NCBI GenBank assembly: GCA_028455995.1
Contig: JABELC010000002.1
Coordinates: forward strand, 3,968,001-4,032,000
Length of the DNA: 64,000 nt
Direction: 5' to 3'
From: Scleromitrula shiraiana
Lineage: Eukaryota; Ascomycota; Leotiomycetes; Helotiales; Sclerotiniaceae
Positions 47,044-56,758 of this stretch are shown in pieces. The translations under genes and the position numbers were made by a program. The notes under the pieces are model-generated. The model worked only from the letters and a program-made list of their open reading frames with translations. It searched no databases and was not told the origin of the DNA. Positions within the stretch are counted from its first letter, which is position 1; every line of letters starts with the position of its first letter.

Positions 47044-47400
47044 ATGCCTACACGTCGCAACCACAGTACTAAGCCTAAGGGTCAAACTCCAAGTTCGAAA
47101 AAGGCCAATAAGAAAGAATCATGGACAAAAGCCGGATTCCTCAGCACAGAGTTCGGTTGCTTTCGACAAATACGGACAAATAACAGAGGACATGGTGAAA
47201 GTGGCAATGAAACAACTGGACAGCAATTTAGCAACTGCTCGCATGACGGTTTCTAATAACAAAACCACAGCAACAGCAGCTCATACTCATGTTGAGAATA
47301 TGGAGGCCCAGATAAAAATGGCCCAGGAGACATTGAAAAGACACCGAATTACAGATTGCGAAAGATGAAAATGCAAGGCTATAAAAGAGGTGTGGCGGGG
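47044..47400 (+). pseudogene. Frameshifted coiled-coil protein relic
   Basis: An ATG at 47044 (MPTRRNHSTKPKGQTPSSKK) follows a promoter-like stretch (a cttatataagg sequence at about 46890 and an A-rich leader). The reading frame then shifts. Near 47135 the coding-like frame changes to one reading FDKYGQITEDMVKVAMKQLD and SNLATARMTVSNNK, then EAQIKMAQETLK. Near 47340 it changes again to DTELQIAKDENARL, ending at a TAA. Taken together the pieces form a basic N-terminus and a long heptad coiled coil, broken by at least two frameshifts. A poly-G run follows immediately. Confidence 0.55.
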
Positions 47401-47412
47401 GGGGGGGGGGGT
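47397..47412. repeat. Poly-G run of about 14-16 bases
   Basis: A G homopolymer immediately after the coiled-coil relic. It is prone to length error in sequencing. Confidence 0.9.
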
Positions 47413-47639
47413 ATTGACCAAGAAGTACAACCATTCTCTATGACGACGCCAGAGTAAGTATATCTTCGGATAATGTAGTTATAACAATAAAGTATTAGGT
47501 TGGAACTGACATGAGATAGCCAATATTTGGAAAAGATGATTAACCGAGTGCTGAGGGTTAATAATTGAGTATGGTCAGACAGTACCGGTATATGAAGCTA
47601 CACTCAGTTCTGTATTACTTGAGATTTATTGGTTGTTAC

Positions 47640-48480
47640 TTTCAGACGAGAGAGAGAAACGTGACCTTTCTACTCTTTTGTTGCACATCTTAAGAAATAA
47701 ATGTGCGTCCATCGTAGATGTGACTTTGCTGACTCAGGGTCACATTTGTACTTCCTACTCCTTTTAAACCAGGTCACTCACACTTCTATTTTACTTGGAG
47801 TCGGTTGGCGAGTACCTTTAGATCAGAAGTAGAAACGCGGTATTGATATCTTTTGTTGCATGTCTAAAAAACTAGCATCGCTACACTCTAGAGTCTAGAG
47901 CTGCTTGAAATGACGTGATTGTCTGGGTGGCTGGGCGGATGGTCGATGTGACCTTATCGAGGTGTGGTCACATCTAAATATTCACTTCTTTCTTTGGATT
48001 ATCTAATTATCGTCTCTATTCAACTTCGATCTGATTGAGAAGTATTTCCAGATGATAGGATAAAACGTGATATAGAAGTCTTTTGTTGCATATCTGAAAA
48101 AACGTCGCCGACTACCACTTTTTGAGTATCAGATTTTACTGGTTGCTGCATCGATCAATGGTATAATCTTAGCAGGCGCGAGGTCACATTCAAATTTATT
48201 TGTTCTTTTCAATGCACTGTTGCTCCATTGTAACGTGATTGGATAGTATGTTCAGATGAAAATACGAAATTTGACTTGAATCTTTTGCTGCATCTCTGAA
48301 AAATGAGCGCGGCAGGTTGTAGTATTTTCATATACCTAGGTATGTGACTTTGACTGGATAAGGTCACATGGATTTGTTGCTGTTTCTTTTAATAAGCAAC
48401 GATTTTTAAACATTGGTTTAGAACTTTAGATGATGACTTGATTGCTTTTGTTGCACATCTCAAAAAACTTTGTTGCCTAA
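47640..48480 (-). repeat. Core-word array, block B (units of about 200 bases with GGTCACAT)
   Basis: Five minus-orientation core words start near 47677, 47852, 48082, 48284 and 48447 (intervals 160-235 bases). Each is preceded by C and T bases (CTTTTGTTGC) and most are followed by AAAAAA. Between cores, GGTCACAT (or GTCACATTT) recurs near 47746, 47965, 48180 and 48365, usually with gaggtc or aggtc before it. GACTTGA or GTGA(C/T) recurs just before each core. This is a strongly diverged tandem array. Confidence 0.75.
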
Positions 48481-50034
48481 ACATCTTAGATCTTGTTAAT
48501 TGTTTCCTCATTGATATATATAACCTTCCTGGGTGGGGCGATATCACCATCTTATCCTTCTTTTGATTCACTGTATCTTCTATTCGTTGAAGAGACTTTA
48601 AATTCATGTATTTATTCTATTTCTACGGCCACCAAGAAAATTAGTAGTCTGGGTGCATATGCTACTAGTGAATGACAGCATGTTATCTCGTAAATGAGTA
48701 GTCACTCGTTTGAACTGATATTATATTGGAAATCGACTATTATACCAACGATCCTCATCATGATTTCTGTTCACTGTCATCTTTAGCCCAGTCAACAGAG
48801 ACAACTTTGTCGTCGAAATTTATAATAATTAATGAAGACTCTTCAGAACTAATATGCCGGATGCGAGAGACAAATATCCCCTGGGAATTTTGACCTTGAA
48901 CTACTGCCCACCACCGACCTATGGTACTAACATGTGCTGTCTCTTGATTCACTTGTGCCTTCAACTCATTTCTCTCAGGCTATTTATATACTAGCAATAA
49001 GGATCGAATCGAGTGAGAATTCTAAACCTCGCGGTGGGCACAATCTGTATACCGAGGAGTTTATCATGAATAACATTCACTATCCGCAACTTATCCCCTT
49101 CTCCGCATCTCCGAAGACAACCACAAACGCTACCTACCTAGGTATGCATTTAAGGTCACTTCAATGCAGAAGACATTCGAATTCAGCGGCAAACAAATTG
49201 ATATCATGAGTAATCATGTTCGTCAAATAGCAGATAAAGCGCTACGTACACAAAACGAATTTGTCATATCATCGTTTTATTTCTTCTCATGCAAACATAA
49301 TGAAATTATGGAACTCGTGCACCATTTTCCCTCGCTCAGAACTTTCGATGACAACAATAGTAACGAGAAACGCTAACACTCTATCAATTATGAGATAAAC
49401 GACAATCGATACAGTTCTACAGTACCTTTCGACTTTCAAACTCCGGGATAATTAGTTCAAAATACCGAACACAGCATTAAACAAATTGTTAACTCAACAC
49501 CCAAAACCCATGAAAGATTACTGGTTCTTCTGATTACCTTTTACAAGATAAATATCAGATGCAGCAAGTCATAGTTTATATTATAATCTTTCGGCTTTGA
49601 ACGAATTGTCGGCTGCCCCACACCTTCTTTGTTCTTTCGTTCGATGCTTCTTTATACCCTGCACGAGTATTGTGATGATACCAGTGCTATTATACACTTA
49701 GAACTTCCCGTTATTCATCCTGATAAATATTAAAAATATGAACGATAAATATGCAATGATCATGGAACTCCTGTTTACAATCAGGAGGTCAAGCTTCACT
49801 GGCAAGGACAGATATATTAGCTTCCCAAGGAGTATAGGATAAAATAACAACCAAACTTGACTCACCGGCAATGCATCATTCTGACTTTTGCTATGGTTAG
49901 CAGATAATGCCAATGATTACGTGGATACACCTTTCGTCGTTAACGGATTGTTTTGAATAGTAGATCCATCTCTATTAATAGTATATTAAAGAGTATTAGA
50001 AATCATTTAGAGCCTGAGATTAATAACTTGAAAG

Positions 50035-50176
50035 TTGATGAGATTGATGAGATTGATGAGATTGATGAGATTGATGAGATTGATGAGATTGATGAGATTG
50101 ATGAGATTGATGAGATTGATGAGATTGATGAGATTGATGAGATTGATGAGATTGATGAGATTGATGAAATTGATGG
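50035..50176. repeat. 9-base microsatellite GATTGATGA, about 15 units
   Basis: Perfect repeat except at the last units. On the plus strand it reads as an Asp-Glu-Ile repeat within an ORF at 49953-50201, for which there is no other evidence of a gene. Confidence 0.95.
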
Positions 50177-50657
50177 TCAATTGGCACAGGCATGTTGTTG
50201 ATTAGTCGCAATTAACTTTTATTCAAGTTCATGTATAAAATCTTTTGGCATACGCCCGCCAGGGTGACCCTACTAGTCAGTCATTGTCAGACACTCTTGT
50301 CTGATAAACGCATAGAAATTTTGTGGATGATGATACTATCATGATATAAATAGATATTCTTTTATTTTTTTTATTAATTCAACATAAAAAACCTTTTTTT
50401 TTTCTCAAATTATATCATTTATAGTACTACTAATAGTATAATTATATAAAGATGATTATTTTTCAAGAAGTTAGTATTTATTATGATATATTAATCAAAA
50501 TAATATTGATAAACTTGAAGGTATCATGATCAATGATTTAAAATAAAATGTTTTAAGATTCAAGTTGAAGAGCGATTTGAACGCGATTCGTTTATCTTGC
50601 GCGTGTTTTAATTTTAATTTGACCGATTACTAGATATTGAACTTGAAGTAAGTTTCA

Positions 50658-53427
50658 TCTGTTGCATATCTATATCCGAGTCCGAATAATCCGAAGTAGT
50701 GTAGAGTCGAAGGAACCCTGCGGTACACATGGTTATCCGATCTTACGAAATAGCGTCAATTTGTAGAATGAGATCGATGATAAATCTATACCTGAGTTTC
50801 CTGAAGTAACGTGGATTCGAGGAATAGTATTCGTTTGTTGCATATCTCTGTCCGGATCTCCCGACATAGTGTCCGAAGATATAGAACAAAGTTGCGTTTG
50901 TTACACGTCTATATCCGGATACTCCGACGTAGCATCAATATCGACCGAATCACTCAAATGATTTGAAGATCAAGATAACATGAGACCGGTAAGCTAAGTT
51001 TAGATCCTTGCACTGAACATATGGAAAGACTTTGCTGCATATCTAGCCCCGAGTCCGCCGAAGCAGCGCTAGTATCGGCCGAATAGCGTGGAAGTCTAAA
51101 GTTAAGACCCATTAGTTCTTTGAGTCAAGACTATAAAGACGGTTTTGTTGCATGTCTACATCCGGGTATCCCAATGTAGTGTCTATACAGGCCCAAAAAC
51201 GTATAGTATCGGAAGATTCGGGGAATAAAAAATCGATAATCAACTTCAACCTTTTAAATTGATCTGTGGAGAGATTCTGTTGCATATCTGTATCCGGATC
51301 TTCCAAAATAGCAATCGATATCGGCTGGAGTGTACGGATAATCTGAACATTGAAACACGAGAATTTACAAAATGCGAAAGTTCCTTTCGCAGACTGCACT
51401 TCGACACTCATTTTGTTACATATCTATATCCGACTTGGTGTCCGTCGCACGGAAATACCGAGGATTCGAATATTGAAGAATGTTAAAACAACGGATATTT
51501 CAAAGACCCAATTTCAACCGCCTTGACGAAGGTAGAAAGAAGATTGTGTTGCATATTTACCGAATGCGAAGGCAAAGTGCTGAACCGCTCGGAGTGACGT
51601 TTTAGTGGTTGTCAGGTTTGGTTTTGGAAAACATGGTATCTTGGTCACATCTAACTTTTTTACTTTCGTGGCTTTGACGTTTAAATCCTTGTTAGGTCGA
51701 TATCACACCCATACGTTGCATATCTAATTGAGATCCGAAGGTTTCAATAGCGCGATGCCAAGCTTAAGTAGAGTATTTGGTCGCTAGAGAGGAACAAACG
51801 AGGCATCGTGAAGAATAGTCCACAGTCCTCCCCATCAGAGACTCTCTCTCTGCCCAGGTGAGCCTCTATACGATAGGATAATACGCTATACCCAATCCCT
51901 TTGTTGATGTATATTTGTGGTGTATCGTATCGAGATCCGGAGATTCTGATTAACATTTGCAAGTAATTGATTTGTTCGGGTTTCACCGACCGAAAGCTTA
52001 ATTCTTAGCTTCAAGCTTAGCCATGAAAATTCTCCTGGGCTTCAAACACCTAACTTGTTATTGAATTAGTATCCCATTTGTTGCACAACTATTTCCCCTA
52101 GATTCGGGATTGGCGCTATAGAGACTGTGCGCATAAAGCAACAGCGGTAAATACTTCAGTTGTTGCACGTCTATTTCCCCTATATTCCGAATTGGTGTTG
52201 TAAAGGCTGTGCGCATAGACAAATAGCGGCGGGCATCTCTACCTCCGAAAATCTTGGAGCAATATAGGTTGTATTAAATGTTAATGATAGAGGGAGGAAC
52301 AATAGTGAAAGTGATAGTTATCAAAAATAAGTGTAGATTTGAATGTTCTAACCCAATCTCTGAGAGCCAGGGGAAGATCTAATGTACTACTTCATTGACA
52401 TATTGAATTCTGCGTATTGACATCCGAATACTCTGATCGGGAGCCATAAATTTCTTTCATGTACTTTGCCGGCAGAGAAATAATCGAGTGGAAATGCCGG
52501 GTTAATAGGAGATGGGTATGGTCTACTTACCTGAACATATGGAAGCCAAACTCTTGATATCAGATGCTCGCATACTGCAGTTTCGACCGGAGGTTCATAC
52601 TTAACAATCTTTATTGTATAAAGTGCATTCGAGAGGGGCTGATGAGGGAATGATGAAGTTAAGTTGCTGTTTGCACCTACCTCTGGTTAACAAAAAGAAC
52701 TTTCCCTTTCTTTCAGAGGTTTGAGATCTAGCTCGAATTGAATAGAACTCTCATCTGTTGCATGCCGCAAGAGTTCCAAAAATTCCGGACAAGTGATGTA
52801 GAGGAATTGCAATAGTGCTAATAAGATGAGTATCTACAAAGAAAGTAATGGCCCCCTGGCTCATAAATATAAATCCGGCAACACTATGGACACTTTGTAA
52901 AATTCTAAGGCTTAGCCTCCCATTGGCATTCCATTTGTTGCATGTCGCGATAACGATAAGTGATCCGAGAAGTCCGGAAATCAAGTATTGGTAGAGCATT
53001 TGTTCTTATTCTACCGATATGGAAATGACGACCTTCCAATCTGGCTGTAAGGACTTCTTACTTCGCTCCTTAAGTTTTGTTGTTATGATTGCTTCGATTT
53101 TTGAATGTCGGATATAATCCGGGGGTGTAGACACTAGCTGGCAAGCATAGTATTCGCTGGTACTCTACTAGTAAAGTAAAGAATAAAGATTCTGAACTCT
53201 GAGTATTAAACGTTCCATTAGTATCAATACTTGGGTGTTTGGCTTCCAGTCTCTCATTGACATTTGTTTTGTTGCATATCGTATATCCGAGGATTCCGGA
53301 TTGACATTACAAAATCTTTCTCGTAACCTATTGAGTGAAGAATAGCAATTCTTAGCTGCCATCTCTAAGACTCTTTACTTGAGTGTCTGGGATCCAGCAT
53401 ACTATTTGCATCGTTTGTTGCATATCT
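50658..53427 (-). repeat. Core-word array, block C (core followed by a CCGA-rich tail)
   Basis: Minus-orientation cores start near 50658, 50834, 50897, 51031, 51144, 51276, 51412, 51545, 51712, 52077, 52159, 52754, 52934, 53268 and 53414. Between 50.65 and 51.6 kb the spacing is often 110-140 bases. The core is commonly followed by CTATATCCGAGT or a variant, then a CCGAAGTAGTG-like word; TATCGGC recurs a little further on. This forms a diverged tandem unit of about 135 bases. Copies at 52077 and 52159 share a different, longer tail. Confidence 0.8.
52077..52231. repeat. Direct repeat of about 72 bases (two copies, period 82)
   Basis: Both copies begin with a core word and continue CTATTTCCCCTA-ATTC, then GATTGG or AATTGG, and end with GCTGTGCGCATA-type sequence and AGCGG. 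Similarity is clear over about 72 bases. Confidence 0.85.
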
Positions 53428-53938
53428 AAAATCCGAAAGTTCCGGTGTAGTGCAGCAGTACCTATTTGAATCTCGAGAGCCCTAAGTGTCGTCTACTCGA
53501 AGATTGATATCAGCAACGAGAGAGCAGCGGCAAATGATAAACTTTCTCAGCTCCATTGTAGCAAACTCTATTTCTCGCGTTGATCCCACCTGACTCAATA
53601 TTCCATTTATTGGATTGTGATCGTTTGGCGGTACACGTGGTTCCTTTGTTCGTTGAGTATCCTTTCATTGTTAATAGTATGGAAGAATCATGGAAGGAAC
53701 TCCGAATATTCGAATATAGTAAATGGGATAGAAACTCTGACTAGTTTGAGAACTTTGAACGATGCTGAATAGTATTTCAGTACCACCGCGGAACAAAAAC
53801 CAATAGAAAAGGATTTCGGCCGATACTTCGGGGCATCAAATTCGGACGAACCACAACCTCGGCGAATATTTTTTGAACGGATAAGTAGATTCTACTCATG
53901 CGATAATATGATTGGATGAAAATGCACCGAAAGATATT

Positions 53939-53952
53939 TCTGTTGCACATCT
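53939..53952 (-). repeat. Core word immediately left of repeat-family member 2
   Basis: TCTGTTGCACATCT ends seven bases before the left end of the element at 53959. Confidence 0.75.
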
Positions 53953-53958
53953 AAGTAA

Positions 53959-54660
53959 TATCGGGTCAGGTCCCCTGACACGCCGCCTCTTCTATCTTTT
54001 ATCAAGTATTGATTCATATCATGTTACTAGTACTCACGTGATAAACATAATGGATTCTAGCCAACAAACTACTCCAAAAATGTGCTAAGATTTTGCTAAG
54101 ATATTAATGTAGTAATAAACTTTGTTTTAGGGTAATATATCGGGTCAAGACCCTAACACCGTCACGGTGACGCCGTCTCTTTTTTATGAATCAGTATTTA
54201 TGTGATAAGAACAACTTGAATGGATTGGATTCTAGTAGTATTTCAAAAATGTACTAACTTGAAGATTTTTTTAAAACATTAGTATAATAAACTTTATTTT
54301 AGGACAAAAACAAGAACTTGTTGAGTAGATTCGCAATAAATTCTCGTTTTTTACCGGCGTAACTATATCAAAGAAAAAAGATATTGGGTTAGAGATTTTG
54401 ATATCATACTGCCAGTGTCTTTTTTTAGTAGTATTTATATGATAAGAATAATGGATTCTAGTTAATAAATTGTTTTAAAAATATGTCAAAAAAAATTTAA
54501 GATCATGATATTAATATAATAAACTTTGTTTTGAAGTAAAAATAGTAAGAATTAAATAAATTTGTAATAAAAACTTTTTTATGCCAAAGAGAAGAGCCAA
54601 AACAAGAATTAAGTAGCTTCACAACAAAACCTCCCTCTTTGTATCAAAAAGAAGAGGCAT
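53959..54660. mobile_element. Repeat-family member 2, with three internal diverged units
   Basis: The left end (tatcgggtcaggtcccctg, then acacgccgcctcttct) and right end (a cctccctctttgtatc hairpin arm then aaaaagaagaggca) match those of the AT-rich block at 18051-21761. Inside are three tandem units starting near 53959, 54138 and 54382. Each begins with a version of TATCGGGTCAGG. Each contains a variant of GTGATAAGAATAATGGATTC and ends with a variant of AATAAACTTTGTTTTAGG. Unit 3 shows mostly C-to-T changes against unit 1, as repeat-induced point mutation would leave. No ORF. Confidence 0.65.
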
Positions 54661-55286
54661 GCCCGAATTTCTGACCGCCGAGTTCATCCAGGGGTTTTCA
54701 ATATACTTGTGGTTTCATCGCTGTTATGTGGTTGCTGATATGATTACTAGAACTACAGAACGGCGTTGGTACACTTCTCGTTCTAGATCTTTGTATTCAA
54801 CATCGCTCTTCTATCCCTGTTGGAATCAATTATTTCAACAAGGCATGTTTTCTTTCAATTTATTGTGTATTTGGAGTATGCAATCTTCTACTTCCTACAT
54901 CGAAGACTGCCAACTTGGTATATTCTCGCATCAATTACAATACTGCCTTTGACCGAATAGTTGTTTATTGTTTGATATACACCACCACAAGAAAGAATCA
55001 GAAAGGTCCAAAAATAATACCCATACATCGAAAATCTTGTGCTACTCAAACTTCCACTCTCCTTTTTATTCTGGGCCTATATCACAATTCCCATCTGAGG
55101 TCAGTTGTGCTGGACATGTCTACATAAGTTCGTGGTGCTCGAGTCCAACTTTGGGAAGCGATCACGAGTGACCTAGAAGTTGCATATTCAAATACGGACA
55201 CTGAATGCAACCAAAAAACAAACTAACCAATATTCGGTATTCATGGAAACAACATTCTAAACTCCGTTGGACTCAAAAACATCAAA

Positions 55287-55516
55287 TTTGTTGCACATCT
55301 ACTTAATTCCGAGACACATTCCCATGAAGTCCCAATCCATAATATTCATGCGCAACGTCCGCAACAAAATTATATCCACCGCAACAACGACCACAACCGA
55401 ACTTCCTAGTGGAACTCTCCCAATCTTCCATTCCACAATGTCAGCCGTAAGGTAAAGAAGTGGATCAAAATTCATGAACAAAAGTTTGTTGCATGTCTAC
55501 TTATTTCCGAGACATA
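55287..55516 (-). repeat. Two core words with a shared ACTTATTTCCGAGACA tail
   Basis: Copies at 55287 and 55485 each continue ACTTA-TTCCGAGACA, so about 30 bases are nearly identical. They are 198 bases apart, with unique sequence between. Confidence 0.85.
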
Positions 55517-55619
55517 TGTTTGCTTCCGACGCTATGGAATCCGCGGAGTTTAGCCCGCGGTGTCGTACGGACACGGAGTTTGGTGTGAGAATTACAACTT
55601 GAATGTTGTTTGTATGGGA

Positions 55620-56040
55620 CCCACTGCAATGAACTCAATTAAAGTCCGAATAATCTATTAGAGTGTTTTCGCAAAAAAAGACGGACAATATACTGGTAGT
55701 GAATATACTTTTTTTCAAAAAAGTATGATAAACACAAGATTGATAAATGTTGATTAGGATTAATCGAGTAACTTACGTTAATATTACTAGATATTAATTT
55801 CATATTATAAATTATATGATAGTAAACTTGAAGTTATCATTTTATATTAATATTATTCAATCCTAGTATCTGAACAATTTATATTATTATCTAATCATTT
55901 ATAACTTGAAATAACTTTAATTTTGATAATCGCATAATAACAATACTAGTATTTTAAATACCCGACATCAGATAACCCAGATATAAGTATATAGTAACAA
56001 CTTGAAAAGAAACTTGAAGTAAGGTCTATACGATAACTTG
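55620..56040. other. AT-rich island with recurring AACTTGAA
   Basis: No ORF. AACTTGAA or ACTTGAAGT occurs several times here and also in the AT-rich stretches at 26.8-27.2 kb and 50.3-50.65 kb. Confidence 0.5.
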
Positions 56041-56744
56041 AATCTAGAACTAAGAAACCAACTATGAATCTACCCATCCGATGTTTTCATTCCAACCGCT
56101 AGATCTAATATCATCGGCATACCTCATGCCAACATCTGGATCAAGAAATATCAACATTTCTTGACAGATTTTAACACCAAAAGCCCAATATCTGAACACC
56201 CTCACGAATTGAGATAGGAAGAAAGAGAAAATGAAACATGCCGACTGGTGTCATGATAGTGGTAGACTTCAAATTCAGAGAGGCCCAGGGGTATTCTGTT
56301 GTGATTTTGGATGAGTTGGTCGGTATGCATTTGAGTAAGCCTGTAGGTGTGATAGAAATTGTATAAGTAGCTCGCTCTTGTCTGGGTTCTCCCTAATAAA
56401 GCTGGGGTTAATGTGTGACTGTAAAACGGTCGGACACTCGAGTACACAATGTAAATACATATGTATAAACTCATGACAATCAAGGTCATACACTTCCCCG
56501 GATTTCTAAGTTGGACTGTTGCTATACTATGACCAATCAACCAACCAACCTGAGACAACGAACTCCTCTACGTTCTACCTCTTCTTCCATAAAGATATCT
56601 AATCTTATCTAAATCCACATACAAACAATCATTCTTCCCTCCTCCCATCTTATTTAATCCATTCCACTCGTCTCATTCCATCCCACTTATCCCACCCTCA
56701 CCAACTTTATCTCCCTTCCGCATACGGAATACCCGCGGAATACT

Positions 56745-56758
56745 AGATATGCAACAAA
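56745..56758 (+). repeat. Isolated plus-orientation core word
   Basis: Exact AGATATGCAACAAA, opposite in orientation to all copies between 42.8 and 55.5 kb. It closes the array region. Confidence 0.85.

Noticed and set aside
40078..56758. CRISPR-like array
   Set aside because: Eukaryotic DNA; the repeat is short and degenerate, spacers are unequal and there are no cas genes.
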